From Chromobacterium amazonense (GTDB taxonomy: Bacteria > Pseudomonadota > Gammaproteobacteria > Burkholderiales > Chromobacteriaceae): a DNA stretch of 64,000 nt. The notes beneath the pieces were generated by a model. The model was given only the letters and a program-made list of their open reading frames with translations. It made no database searches and was not told the origin of the DNA. Shown piece by piece: positions 52,431 through 61,384 of the stretch. Position 1 is the stretch's first letter. The number at the start of each line of letters is the position of its first letter. The position numbers and the translations under genes were made by a program. Where the stretch lies: NCBI RefSeq assembly GCF_001855565.1, contig NZ_MKCR01000027.1:248001-312000 (forward strand). The letters are read 5' to 3'.

Positions 52431-53540
52431 ATGCCGGAATATATTTTATTCACCGAGTCTTCTCCCAATGTCGGCGGTCAGGAACTGCAGTTGATGCAGC
52501 AGATGGCTTGCCTGGAGAAGATCGGCTATCGCACGATCCTGGCTTGTCGCCAAGGTTCCAATGTGGAATCGGTGGCTAGACGCAAGGGTTTGTCGCTATT
52601 GCCGTTGAAATTTCGCAATAGCGCCCACCTGCCAACGATAGCGGCGTTATGGCGTTGGATGCGTGTCAATCGCCCCGTTTTGGCAATCTGCCATAGTGGC
52701 CACGACAGCAATAACCTAGCGGTGGCGGCTAGAATGTTGTGCAAGCGGCCCTTTTTGTTGCGCTCGAAAACCTATCTGTCCGGCCCCCCCTCGGCTTGGA
52801 CCTATAACCGGATGGTGGATGCGACGATGTTGCCAAGCGACTGCTTGCGCCAGTCCATGTTGCAGAATCCGGCTATCCATCCTGGAAAGCTTCATGTCGT
52901 CTACCCCGGCATCGACTTCGCCGAGCTGGATGCAAACATGGCCAAGCCTTTGCCGAAAGCGGTGGAGGCTTGGCTGGCAGCCGGCGATGGGCCGGTGCTG
53001 GCGCATGCGGCCATGCTGCGCGGTGAGAAGGGGCATATGACCCTGCTTGCCGCTTTACATGCCTTGCGCGAGCGCTGGCCCAATGTGCGTTATGTGATCG
53101 CTGGCGAGGGCGGGGAGCGCGAGCGCATCGTAGCGGAAATCGAGCGGCTGGGTCTGCAGTCCAGGGTCTTGCTGGCGGGCATGGTCAGCCCGGTTGCGGC
53201 TTTGCTGGCGCGCGCCGATCTGGTGGTGATGCCGTCCAGTTACGAACCCTTGGGCATGTCTCAAATCGAGGCTCTGGGTCTGGGCGTGCCGGTGGTCGTC
53301 AGCCGAACCGGCGGCATCCCGGAAACGGTGCAGGATGGCGAGACGGGCTTGCTGGCGGCGCCGGGCGATATCGATGCCTGGGCGCGCGCGCTGGATCAGG
53401 CCTTGAGCGATCCGGAGCGGATGCGGCGGATGGCGCAAGCCGGCCGAGCCGATGTGCGCGCCCGCTTCGCGCCGGAGCATAATTTGCGAAGCATATTGGA
53501 ATTGGCGGGGCTGGCGTCTCCGCCGCAAGGACAGACATGA
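52431..53540 (+). CDS. GT4-family glycosyltransferase (LPS cluster)
   Basis: A 369-residue GT-B enzyme. EYILFTESSPNVGGQELQLM begins the acceptor half. VLAHAAMLRGEKGHMTLLAA, YVIAGEGGERERIVAEIERL and SSYEPLGMSQIEALGLGVPV followed by VVSRTGGIPETVQDGETGLL form the donor half, with the Glu-x7-Glu motif. The ATG at 52431 is preferred over GTG 52401, which overlaps the preceding gene. The last four bases overlap msbA, tying this transferase to lipid A-core export. Confidence 0.88.
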   Translation: MPEYILFTESSPNVGGQELQLMQQMACLEKIGYRTILACRQGSNVESVARRKGLSLLPLKFRNSAHLPTIAALWRWMRVNRPVLAICHSGHDSNNLAVAARMLCKRPFLLRSKTYLSGPPSAWTYNRMVDATMLPSDCLRQSMLQNPAIHPGKLHVVYPGIDFAELDANMAKPLPKAVEAWLAAGDGPVLAHAAMLRGEKGHMTLLAALHALRERWPNVRYVIAGEGGERERIVAEIERLGLQSRVLLAGMVSPVAALLARADLVVMPSSYEPLGMSQIEALGLGVPVVVSRTGGIPETVQDGETGLLAAPGDIDAWARALDQALSDPERMRRMAQAGRADVRARFAPEHNLRSILELAGLASPPQGQT

Positions 53541-55294
53541 CGAAACATGGTTTCAAGGACAGTTGGGCCATTTACCGCCGACTGTTGGGTTATCTGCTGG
53601 GCTATTGGAAAATCCTGCTGCTGTCGATGTTGTCGATGACGGTGGCGGCGCTGACCGAGCCTGCTGTCGCCAAGCTGCTCAAGCCGCTGATCGATGGCGG
53701 CTTCGTCAACAAGGATCCGCATGTGATCATGTGGGTGCCGCTGGCGATTATCGGCATCTACCTGTTACGCGGCGTAGCCGGCTTCGTCAATGAGTACACG
53801 GCCAGTTGGCTGACCGGCCATCTGGTGCAAACCTTGCGGCAGCAGATGTTCGCCAAGCTGGTGCGCTTGCCGGCGCATTACTATGACGAAAACCAGACCG
53901 GCCGCTTGATGTCTCGCATCACCAACGACGTCAATCAGGTGACCGAGGCCGGTTTCAACGTGATTACCGTCACGGTGCGCGATGGCGTGACCGCGCTGGC
54001 CATGCTGGGCTTGATGCTGACGACGGACTGGCAACTGACGCTGATCTGCCTGGTGGTGCTGCCGGCGGTAACCTATTGCATGAAGCTGGTGGGGCAGCGC
54101 TTGCGCGGCTTGGCGCGCCAGAACCAACAGCATATGGCGCAGATGACCCAGGTGTTGGCGGAGAGCATCCAGTGCCAGCGCGCCATCAAGGTGTATGGCG
54201 GCGAGCAGCGCGAGATGGCGCGCTTCGACCATACGGCGGCCTCGGTGCGGCGCAATCAGATCAAGCAAACCGCGGCCAGCGCCGCGAATACCGGCGTTAC
54301 CCAGTTGATGATCGCCTGCGCCTTGGCGGCGATCTTGTACTTTGCCGGACTGCGGGCACAACATGGCGCCCTGACGGCTGGGGATTTCATGGTGTTCCTG
54401 ACGGCCATGCTGGGCCTGTTCGCCCCGGTCAAGCGGATTTCCAGCGTAGCGCAGGCGCTGCAGCGCGGCCTGGCGGCGGCGGAATCGGTGTTCGCCTTCA
54501 TCGATGAACCGGGCGAGCCGGATCACGGCTCGCATGCCTTGCCTGTGATTCGCGGCCAGCTGAGTTTCGATGCAGTTAATTTCACTTACGCCAATGCCGA
54601 TAGTCCGGCGCTATATAGCATCGACCTGGCGATTCAGCCGGGCGAAACAGTGGCGCTGGTCGGAGCGTCCGGCAGCGGCAAAACCACGCTGGCTAGCCTG
54701 GTGCCGCGTTTCTATGAGCCGTCTGCCGGCCGCTTGCTGCTGGATGGGGTGGCGCTGACCGACATACCGTTGCCGCAGCTGCGCGAGCATATTGCCCTGG
54801 TCAGCCAGCAGGTCGAGCTGTTCAACGATACCGTGGCGGCCAATATCGCATACGGCAAAGAGAATGCTTCGCGCGAAGCTATCATCGAGGCCGCGCGCGC
54901 CGCCAATGCGCTGGAGTTCATCGAAGCCTTGCCGGAGGGCCTGGATACCATCATCGGCGAGAATGGCACGCGTCTGTCAGGCGGCCAGCGCCAGCGGCTG
55001 GCGATTGCCCGCGCCTTGCTGAAGAATGCGCCGCTGTTGATCCTGGACGAGGCGACTTCGGCCTTGGATACCCAGTCGGAACGGCTGGTGCAGGCGGCCT
55101 TGGAAAATCTGATGCAGAACCGCACTACCATCGTCATCGCCCACCGGCTGTCCACCATTGAGAACGCGGATCGCATCGTCGTGATGCATCAAGGCCGGCT
55201 GGCCGAGCAGGGCCGGCATGAGGAGCTGCTGGCCAAGGGCGGTTTGTATGCCAAGCTGTACAGCCTGCAGTTCAGTGAGCCGCAGCCGGAGTAG
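53537..55294 (+). CDS. msbA: Lipid A export ATP-binding/permease protein MsbA
   Basis: A 585-residue ABC half-transporter that flips lipid A-core across the inner membrane. Six membrane helices occupy about 1-320; FVNEYTASWLTGHLVQTLRQ and QTGRLMSRITNDVNQVTEAG are typical MsbA loops. The nucleotide-binding domain has Walker A GASGSGKTTL near 376, the signature LSGGQRQRLAIARALL near 479, Walker B LLILDEATSALD near 499 and the H-loop AHRLSTIE. It overlaps the preceding GT4 gene and ends the LPS cluster before a bidirectional terminator. Confidence 0.95.
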   Translation: MTKHGFKDSWAIYRRLLGYLLGYWKILLLSMLSMTVAALTEPAVAKLLKPLIDGGFVNKDPHVIMWVPLAIIGIYLLRGVAGFVNEYTASWLTGHLVQTLRQQMFAKLVRLPAHYYDENQTGRLMSRITNDVNQVTEAGFNVITVTVRDGVTALAMLGLMLTTDWQLTLICLVVLPAVTYCMKLVGQRLRGLARQNQQHMAQMTQVLAESIQCQRAIKVYGGEQREMARFDHTAASVRRNQIKQTAASAANTGVTQLMIACALAAILYFAGLRAQHGALTAGDFMVFLTAMLGLFAPVKRISSVAQALQRGLAAAESVFAFIDEPGEPDHGSHALPVIRGQLSFDAVNFTYANADSPALYSIDLAIQPGETVALVGASGSGKTTLASLVPRFYEPSAGRLLLDGVALTDIPLPQLREHIALVSQQVELFNDTVAANIAYGKENASREAIIEAARAANALEFIEALPEGLDTIIGENGTRLSGGQRQRLAIARALLKNAPLLILDEATSALDTQSERLVQAALENLMQNRTTIVIAHRLSTIENADRIVVMHQGRLAEQGRHEELLAKGGLYAKLYSLQFSEPQPE

Positions 55295-55315
55295 CGTGAG
55301 AAGCGCGTGAAATGA

Positions 55316-55341
55316 CAAAGGGCCGCAGATGCGGCCCTTTG
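55316..55341. terminator. Bidirectional terminator between msbA and the FimV-like gene
   Basis: CAAAGGGCCGC-AGAT-GCGGCCCTTTG is a perfect 11-base stem ending in TTT on one strand and TTT on the other. It lies 22 bases after msbA and 20 bases after the convergent gene at 55361. Confidence 0.8.
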
Positions 55342-55360
55342 GCTTGCCAAGCTGCCAAGC

Positions 55361-55741
55361 TTACATCTTGGCGAACAACGGTTCCTGCGGCGCCAGTTCG
55401 CGGCCGTTTTCCTGGATGGTGCGCCACACCGGCTGGCCTTGCACCTGCGCCTGCACGTCGCGCGCCAGCATCACGTAGGCTTCGCTGTCGCGGGCGCTGG
55501 AGTAGGCGCGCAGCAGGGTCACCTTGGCGTGGAGATTGTTGGGATCGTCGCGCAGCGAATCCTTGAGCACGCGCACGGCTTCACGGGTGCGGCCATAGGC
55601 CAGATAGACTTCGGCTTCCCCTATTGGATCAATGCCGCGATGCGCGGGCTTGACGTAACGAAGGCGGCGCCAGAAATGGCGCAGCGTATAGTAGGCGAGC
55701 ATCAGGGCCAAGCTGCAGGCCAATGCCGAAAAGACATCCAT
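55361..55741 (-). CDS. Small membrane-anchored TPR protein resembling the FimV C-terminal domain
   Basis: A 126-residue protein with one N-terminal helix (ALACSLALMLAYYTLRHFW) and a cytoplasmic TPR-like unit. DPIGEAEVYLAYGRTREAVR and VLKDSLRDDPNNLHAKVTLL followed by RAYSSARDSEAYVMLARDV match the repeat found at the FimV/TspA C-terminus. FimV is a pilus and polarity hub, so this may be a stand-alone version. It sits 111 bases after aroB at the end of the pilus/shikimate block, with a GGGGAG ribosome site. Confidence 0.75.
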   Translation of the reverse strand: MDVFSALACSLALMLAYYTLRHFWRRLRYVKPAHRGIDPIGEAEVYLAYGRTREAVRVLKDSLRDDPNNLHAKVTLLRAYSSARDSEAYVMLARDVQAQVQGQPVWRTIQENGRELAPQEPLFAKM

Positions 55742-55852
55742 TTTGTTTCTCCCCCTCGTGGTACAACATCTTATGTAGTCTGTTGATTATTCTGATGAGG
55801 AGGGCGGCGCGCAATCCGTATAATTCCGTAGCCGCCCGCACAGCCTGGGAAA

Positions 55853-56932
55853 TCAGCTGTTTGCCCGCAGGACGCGATCGAGCAATGAGGCATCCAGACC
55901 CGGTTGTATCACAGCCTGGCCCAGTTTGCGCAATAAGATGAAGCGTATGGTGCCGGATTCCACTTTTTTGTCGTGCGCCATCAACTGCAGCCACTGCTCC
56001 AGCGGCATCTTGGGGGCCTGTGTCGGCAAGCCGGCCGCTGCCACCAGCCGGCGCACGCGTTCGACGTCTTCCGGAGCGATCCAGCCCAGCTGGGCCGAGG
56101 CCGCGGCGGCCAGCACCATGCCGGCGGCGACGGCCTCGCCGTGCAGCCAGGCGCCGTAACCCAGTCCGGCCTCAATGGCGTGGCCGAAGGTGTGACCCAG
56201 GTTCAGCAGCGCGCGCACGCCGTTTTCTTTCTCGTCCTCGCCGACGATGGCGGCCTTCATCTCGCAGCTGCGCTTCACCGCGTACTGCAGCGCGGCGCCG
56301 TCTCGGGCGCGCAGCGCCGGCATATTGGCTTCCAGCCAGGCCAGGAAGTCGGCGTCTCCCAACAGGCCGTATTTGATGACTTCGGCCAGGCCGGCCGACA
56401 ACTCGCGGTCCGGCAGCGTGGCCAGCAGGTCCATGTCGGCGATCACCGCCTGCGGCTGGTAGAAGGCGCCTATCATGTTCTTGCCCTGCGGATGGTTGAT
56501 CGCGGTCTTGCCGCCGACCGACGAGTCCACCTGGGCCAGCAGGGTGGTGGGAATCTGGATGAAGGGCGCGCCGCGCTGGTAGCAGGCGGCGGCAAAGCCG
56601 GTCATGTCTCCGATCACGCCGCCGCCCAAGGCGATCAGCGTGGTCTTGCGTTCGGCGTTGCCGGACAGCAAGGCGTCGAAGATGCGGTTAAGCGTCCGCC
56701 AGTCCTTATGCGCCTCGCCGTCGGGCAGCACCACGCTCAGACAGCTCACGCCGCGCGCCTCCAGCGCCGCTTGCAGGCGGTCGAGGTAGAGCGGGGCGAC
56801 GGTTTCGTTGCTGACGATGGCCGCTTTGGGGATGGGCAGATGAGGAAGCAAGAGATCGACCTGTTCCAGCAGTCCGTGGCCAATGTGTATCGGATATCGG
56901 GTATCGGGCAGGATCAGGTCGAGGGTGATCAC
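55853..56932 (-). CDS. aroB: 3-dehydroquinate synthase
   Basis: A 359-residue enzyme converting DAHP to 3-dehydroquinate in the shikimate pathway. NAD- and metal-site segments are clear: [80 protein letters not shown] and [11 protein letters not shown] with the metal His residues. [20 protein letters not shown] ends the protein. Its start overlaps the aroK stop by 4 bases. Confidence 0.96.
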   Translation of the reverse strand: MITLDLILPDTRYPIHIGHGLLEQVDLLLPHLPIPKAAIVSNETVAPLYLDRLQAALEARGVSCLSVVLPDGEAHKDWRTLNRIFDALLSGNAERKTTLIALGGGVIGDMTGFAAACYQRGAPFIQIPTTLLAQVDSSVGGKTAINHPQGKNMIGAFYQPQAVIADMDLLATLPDRELSAGLAEVIKYGLLGDADFLAWLEANMPALRARDGAALQYAVKRSCEMKAAIVGEDEKENGVRALLNLGHTFGHAIEAGLGYGAWLHGEAVAAGMVLAAAASAQLGWIAPEDVERVRRLVAAAGLPTQAPKMPLEQWLQLMAHDKKVESGTIRFILLRKLGQAVIQPGLDASLLDRVLRANS

Positions 56933-57477
56933 TCAGAGCTTCCTTGTCGGGGATGTTGGTAGGCGTACAGCTGTTCGATCAGATGGCTGACCAGCAGGTT
57001 GACGTTTTGTTGCGTGGTGTCGACCACGATGTCGGCAATCTCGCGGTATAGCGGATCGCGCTCGTTGAACAGGCTTTCCAGCTTGCCGCGCGGATCGGCG
57101 ATTTGCAGCAGCGGGCGGTTCTTGTCGTGCTGGGTGCGCAACAGCAGGTCGTCGATGGTGGCGCGCAGGTAGATCACGGTGCCATGGGAGGCCAGCACCC
57201 GACGGTTTTCCTCGCGCAGCACGGCGCCGCCGCCGGTGGCCAGCACAATGTCGCGTTGCTGGGCCAGATCGCGGATCACGCAGGATTCTCGATTGCGGAA
57301 GCGCTGTTCGCCTTCGATGTCGAAGATGGTGGCCACGCGCACGCCGGTGCGCGCTTCGATCTCCTGGTCGGAGTCGTAGAACGTCTTGCCGGTGCGGCGC
57401 GCCAAGGCGCGGCCCACGGTGGTCTTGCCCGCGCCCATCAGGCCAACCAGAAAAAAATTGCCTGCCAGTTTCTCCAT
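56929..57477 (-). CDS. aroK: Shikimate kinase
   Basis: A 182-residue kinase phosphorylating shikimate. Walker A is GLMGAGKTT with Lys18. [20 protein letters not shown] holds the substrate Asp, [16 protein letters not shown] the conserved Arg, and [18 protein letters not shown] the GGG loop. The start at 57477 ([13 protein letters not shown]) fits other neisserial AroK proteins; ATG 57486 is an alternative, and neither has a clear ribosome site. It follows pilQ by 64 bases. Confidence 0.94.
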   Translation of the reverse strand: MEKLAGNFFLVGLMGAGKTTVGRALARRTGKTFYDSDQEIEARTGVRVATIFDIEGEQRFRNRESCVIRDLAQQRDIVLATGGGAVLREENRRVLASHGTVIYLRATIDDLLLRTQHDKNRPLLQIADPRGKLESLFNERDPLYREIADIVVDTTQQNVNLLVSHLIEQLYAYQHPRQGSSE

Positions 57478-57541
57478 GGCAGGCATTGTAGCCGATAGCC
57501 GCCGGCTCTGTCTCGTAGCCGGCGGGGCGGTTTGGATGGTC

Positions 57542-59614
57542 TCAGTTGTTGGCGGTGATCAAGTCGTTGATCACCTTGGGTGTGATGAAGATCAACAGCT
57601 CGCTGCGCTTGTCTATCTTCTGGGTGTTGCGGAACAAGGCGCCGAGGAGGGGGATGTCGCCAAGCAGCGGCACCTTGTTGACCACGTCGTTCAGCTGCTG
57701 CTGGTAGATGCCGCCGATCACTACGGTGCCGCCGTTGTCGACCAGCACCTGGGTGACGATTTTTTCGGTGTTCAGCGACGGCGTGCCGTTGACCGTTTGC
57801 TGGAAGTTGGCCGAGTCCTTGTTGACGGTGATTTCCATCAGCACGCGGTTGTCCGGCGTGATCTGGGGCATGACTTTCAGGCTGAGCACGGCCTTTTTGA
57901 AAGCTGTGGAGGTGGCGCCGCTGGAACTGGACTCCTGATAGGGGATTTCCTGGCCTTGCTCGACGGTGGCTTCTTGACGGTCCGCCGTCATCACGCGCGG
58001 GCTGGAGATCACCCGGCCCTTATCCTCGGCCTGCAGCGCCTGCAGCTCCAGGCCGATGATGCCGGACTTGCCGACGCTGTACAGCGCGGTCAGCGAACCC
58101 GCCGGGTTGGCGATCGGCAGGTTGACGCCGGGTTTCACCGCGTAAGGCGTCTGGGTGGCGCCCTGCACCGGCGGAATGCGGCCGTTGGCGTTGGTAATCG
58201 CATTATCCAGGCCGCTGCCGCTGATCAGGCCGTCGCTGCCTATGCGCTCATAGGCCAGCCGCACGCCCAGGTCGCGCTCCCAGTTGTCGGTGGCCTCGAC
58301 GATGCGCGCCTCGATCAGCACCTGCTTCACCGGGATGTCGGTCTTGCCGATGATGTCGCGGATCTTGTCGATGACCGAGCCGATGTCGTTGACGATCAGG
58401 GTATTGGTTTTGGAGTCGATCAGCACGCTGCCGCGCTCGGACAGCAGGCTTTGCTTCTTGCCGGAGGTATTGTCTCCATCCAGCACTTTCTTGAAGTCGT
58501 CGGCCGAGCGGTAGCGCAGCACGAAGGTTTCGGAGCGCAGGGGCTCCAGCGTGGCCAGTTGCTGACGCGCTTCCTGCAGCTGCTTGTCGCGGGCCAGCAG
58601 CTCGTCGCGCGGAGCGATCTGGATGATGTTGCCGTTGCGGCGCTGATCCAGGCCCTTGGTCTGCAGGATCAGGTCCAGCGCCTGGTCCCACGGCACATCT
58701 TTCAGGCGCAGCGTGATGTTGCCGGTCACCGAGTCGCTGGTGACGATGTTGAGGCCGGTGAATTCGGCGATCACCTGCAGCACGGTGCGCACTTCGATGT
58801 TCTGGAAGTTCAGCGACAGCTTGTCGCCCTTGTACAGTTGCTTGCCGCCGTCGGCGACCACTTGATCGGCAGCCGGACGACGCACCTCCACCACCAGCTT
58901 GCCGTCGGTCTGGTACGAAGAGTAGTCCCAGTCGCCCTGCGGCTGGATCAGGATGCGGGTGTTGCTGCCGAGGTTGCTGGCGTCCACTTTGGCCACCGGG
59001 GTGCCGAAGTCGGTGACGTCCAGCCGGCGGACCTGCTGGCGCGGCAGCGTCGCGCCTATGATGTCCACTGCCAGGTTCTTGCCGTCGCGGCGGATATCCA
59101 CCGGCGTATTGGCGTTGGGCAGCGTCAGCTCGACCCGGCCCTCGCCGTTTTTGCCGCGGCGAAAATCCAGACCGGCCGGCTTGCCGGCGGCGGCCAACTG
59201 GTCGGATGCTTGTTGCGCCGCGCTCAAGGGCGCGCTTTGCTCGCTTGGCGTAGCACCCTGGCTGGGCGACATCGAGCCATCCAGCGTCAGCAGCAGCTTG
59301 TTGCCCTGGATTTGGCTGCGGTAGGCGGCGAGGCGGCCCAGATTCAGGATCAAGCGGGAACGGCCGGTGGCCTCCACCGCGACGGCGGATTTCAGCAATG
59401 GGCCGTCCACATTGATGGTTGGGGTGGCCAGTTTGACGGCGGTATCGGCAAAATCCAGCGCGATGCGCGGCGGATTGGACATGGAGAAGCTGTTCGGCTT
59501 GACCGCCGGACCATCAAAGGAGATCTGCACCGTTTGCAGGTTGCCGTCTATTTTTCCCGCGTCTATCGCGGTGATGGCCGGTCCGGCCAGCGCGTGCGCG
59601 GCCGCCAGACTCAT
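57542..59614 (-). CDS. pilQ: Type IV pilus secretin PilQ (signal sequence split by a frameshift)
   Basis: The outer-membrane secretin through which pili emerge. The 690 residues open from ATG 59614 contain two AMIN-type regions (about 10-110 and 150-235), an N0/STN domain (GDKLSLNFQNIEVRTVLQVI near 265), an N1/NHR region, and the secretin core with VEQGQEIPYQESSSSG and LLGDIPLLGALFRNTQ. However, this frame begins mid-signal peptide (MSLAAAHALA). The true start is ATG 59652, overlapping the pilP stop. It is out of frame because a G tract at 59622-59626 has five G. Six would give the complete signal MNKLSIALLGGLAMSLAA. Whether this is an assembly error, a mutation or phase variation is unknown. 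Confidence 0.9.
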   Translation of the reverse strand: MSLAAAHALAGPAITAIDAGKIDGNLQTVQISFDGPAVKPNSFSMSNPPRIALDFADTAVKLATPTINVDGPLLKSAVAVEATGRSRLILNLGRLAAYRSQIQGNKLLLTLDGSMSPSQGATPSEQSAPLSAAQQASDQLAAAGKPAGLDFRRGKNGEGRVELTLPNANTPVDIRRDGKNLAVDIIGATLPRQQVRRLDVTDFGTPVAKVDASNLGSNTRILIQPQGDWDYSSYQTDGKLVVEVRRPAADQVVADGGKQLYKGDKLSLNFQNIEVRTVLQVIAEFTGLNIVTSDSVTGNITLRLKDVPWDQALDLILQTKGLDQRRNGNIIQIAPRDELLARDKQLQEARQQLATLEPLRSETFVLRYRSADDFKKVLDGDNTSGKKQSLLSERGSVLIDSKTNTLIVNDIGSVIDKIRDIIGKTDIPVKQVLIEARIVEATDNWERDLGVRLAYERIGSDGLISGSGLDNAITNANGRIPPVQGATQTPYAVKPGVNLPIANPAGSLTALYSVGKSGIIGLELQALQAEDKGRVISSPRVMTADRQEATVEQGQEIPYQESSSSGATSTAFKKAVLSLKVMPQITPDNRVLMEITVNKDSANFQQTVNGTPSLNTEKIVTQVLVDNGGTVVIGGIYQQQLNDVVNKVPLLGDIPLLGALFRNTQKIDKRSELLIFITPKVINDLITANN

Positions 59615-59621
59615 CGCCAGT

Positions 59622-59652
59622 CCCCCAGCAGTGCGATGGATAGCTTATTCAT
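59622..59652 (-). other. pilQ: Frameshifted pilQ signal-sequence start with a five-G tract
   Basis: ATG 59652 opens a 13-codon frame (MNKLSIALLGDWR then stop). Adding one G to the tract at 59622-59626 would fuse it in frame with the long pilQ frame and complete a normal signal peptide. The ATGA overlap with pilP supports this as the ancestral start. Confidence 0.8.
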
Positions 59653-60170
59653 TTATTCTGCCCTTGTTCTTCCAGGTACAGGTTGCTTTCGCGCTGCACC
59701 CATTCTCCATTTAGGTCTTCAACGGTCTCTGCCAGCTTGACGCCGGCATCGTCGATGGCGGTGACTTTGCCGTAATTGGTGCCGACATAATTGCCCGGCT
59801 GGATGCGGTAGACCGTGCCTTCCGGCGTGCGGATCAATGCATAGATTTTGCTGCCTTGGCGTATGGTTCCCACCATCGCCAGCTTGTCCATGTCATAGTT
59901 TTCCAGCGCCTCGCGCGGCCGTTTCATGTCCGGCGCATTGGCGGAATTCTGGCTCTTGCCGGCCTGCAGTTTCTGCGGATTGAACGGGTCCAGCAGATCA
60001 AAAGCCTGGTAGCTGAACGGTTTGTAGGCCTGTACCTGCGGCAGCGGCTCGATCTGGCCGCGCAGGCCCTGGCTGCTGTAGACGATCCAGGCTTGAAGAT
60101 CGTCATTGCCGGCGTTGCCGCAGCCGCACAGCAGCAGGGCGGGCAGGAGGAGGGTGAATCGGTTCTTCAT
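59649..60170 (-). CDS. pilP: Type IV pilus inner-membrane lipoprotein PilP
   Basis: A 173-residue lipoprotein with signal and lipobox (LLLPALLLCGC; Cys at about 15 or 17). The extended N-terminal part (LPQVQAYKPFSYQAFDLLDP) binds the PilN/PilO dimer. The C-terminal beta domain (MDKLAMVGTIRQGSKIYALI; VYRIQPGNYVGTNYGKVTAI) contacts the PilQ N0 domain, linking the inner-membrane assembly platform to the secretin. Its stop overlaps the original pilQ start. Confidence 0.93.
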   Translation of the reverse strand: MKNRFTLLLPALLLCGCGNAGNDDLQAWIVYSSQGLRGQIEPLPQVQAYKPFSYQAFDLLDPFNPQKLQAGKSQNSANAPDMKRPREALENYDMDKLAMVGTIRQGSKIYALIRTPEGTVYRIQPGNYVGTNYGKVTAIDDAGVKLAETVEDLNGEWVQRESNLYLEEQGQNK

Positions 60171-60182
60171 CGCGGCGGCCCC

Positions 60183-60797
60183 TTACTTAGCGGCCTGGGC
60201 CGCCGGCACGCCCATGCGCTCGCCTGGCTCCAGCGCGCGATAGGTGCGCGCCGTGGCGTCCATCGTCAGCCGGTTGCCGTTGCCGGGGGTGAGGTTGATG
60301 TCGCTGATGGTGACGATGCGCGACAGCTGCGCCACGTCGTTGACGAAGGCGGCCAGGTCGTTGTAGGTGCCGGTCAAGCGGATGGTGATGGGCACTTCGG
60401 CCATTTCGGTGGAGCGGATTTCGGTGCCGGGTTTGAACAGATCGAACTGCAGCCCGCGGCCGATGCCGGCCTGGTTGATTTCCGTCAGCAGCGTGTCCAT
60501 GTCCGACTTGGTGGGCAATTGCTTCAACAGCGCGCCGAAGGATGCGTCGATTTCCTTCAGCTGCTGCTCCAGCGCGTCCAGGTTGACCGCCTGCCGCTTT
60601 TTGTCGATGAAGGTCTGCTTCAGCTGTTCTTCCTGTTGCTTGGCCTGTTGCAACTGATCCAACTGGTCGCCCAGCACGAAGAAGTAACCCAGGCCCAGCA
60701 GCATCAGCAGCAGCACGGCCAGCGCCAGGCCTTGCGCCTGCAGCGGCCAATTGGGCATGTCCTTGGGGTCGAGGGCGCGAAGTTCGTCCAGCGTCAT
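60183..60797 (-). CDS. pilO: Type IV pilus assembly protein PilO
   Basis: A 204-residue bitopic protein. One membrane helix (about 19-45, LALAVLLLMLLGLGYFFVLG) is preceded by a short cytoplasmic segment (MTLDELRALDPKDMPNWPLQ) and followed by a coiled coil (QLDQLQQAKQQEEQLKQTFI). A ferredoxin-like periplasmic domain follows (TEINQAGIGRGLQFDLFKPG; VPITIRLTGTYNDLAAFVND). It dimerises with PilN to form the alignment complex. Its ATG overlaps the pilN stop. Confidence 0.93.
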   Translation of the reverse strand: MTLDELRALDPKDMPNWPLQAQGLALAVLLLMLLGLGYFFVLGDQLDQLQQAKQQEEQLKQTFIDKKRQAVNLDALEQQLKEIDASFGALLKQLPTKSDMDTLLTEINQAGIGRGLQFDLFKPGTEIRSTEMAEVPITIRLTGTYNDLAAFVNDVAQLSRIVTISDINLTPGNGNRLTMDATARTYRALEPGERMGVPAAQAAK

Positions 60798-61384
60798 GGC
60801 TTGGCTCCGGATGAATTGGTATTTTTCAGCTGCGTATCCGGCGGCGCTTGGCGCAGCGTGGCGTTCAGGGTGAAGGCGTTGGCCCGTTGGTTGTTGGCGA
60901 TGGTGGCGGTGACTTCAACCAGCACTGGCGATTCGAAGGTTTCCGACTGGCCCAGCTGGCGCATGAAGTTGGACACCCGCGCGCCGGACTGGGCCAAGCC
61001 GGTCAGCGTCACTTGATTGCCGGTTTGCTTGAAGGAGCGCAGATAGATGCCGTCCGGCGTTTGCCGCACCAGTTGGTCGAACAGGTGCACCGCGCCGTTG
61101 CGGCCTTCCTGCAGCCGTTCCACCAGCTGTTTGCGCGCCAGCAGGTCGTCGCGCTGCTTCTTCAGCTTGCCGATGTCCTTGATCTGCCGGTCCAGCTTGC
61201 CGATTTCGGCTTGCAGAAACTGGTTGCGCCGCTGCTGGTCCGCTTGGATATGCCCCAGCACCAGATAGGCCGCGCCCAGCAGCAAGACCGAGGCGGCGAT
61301 GGTCGCGCTGGTCAGCAGCTGGAAGCGCAGGCGATGCGCCGCTTTTTTCTGTTCGCGGTGGGGGAGGAGGTTGATCCGTATCAT
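60794..61384 (-). CDS. pilN: Type IV pilus assembly protein PilN
   Basis: A 196-residue bitopic protein starting MIRINLLPHREQKK, the short INLLP peptide that docks into the groove of PilM. One membrane helix (about 26-44) is followed by a coiled coil (QAEIGKLDRQIKDIGKLKKQ) and a small periplasmic domain (GIYLRSFKQTGNQVTLTGLA). It starts directly after pilM with no gap and overlaps pilO by 4 bases. Confidence 0.94.
   Translation of the reverse strand: MIRINLLPHREQKKAAHRLRFQLLTSATIAASVLLLGAAYLVLGHIQADQQRRNQFLQAEIGKLDRQIKDIGKLKKQRDDLLARKQLVERLQEGRNGAVHLFDQLVRQTPDGIYLRSFKQTGNQVTLTGLAQSGARVSNFMRQLGQSETFESPVLVEVTATIANNQRANAFTLNATLRQAPPDTQLKNTNSSGAKP

Noticed and set aside
57386-59740. A 784-codon plus-strand ORF opposite pilQ
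   Set aside because: It is a shadow frame of the pilQ coding strand, with a His/Gln/Val-rich translation typical of antisense frames in high-G+C genes.
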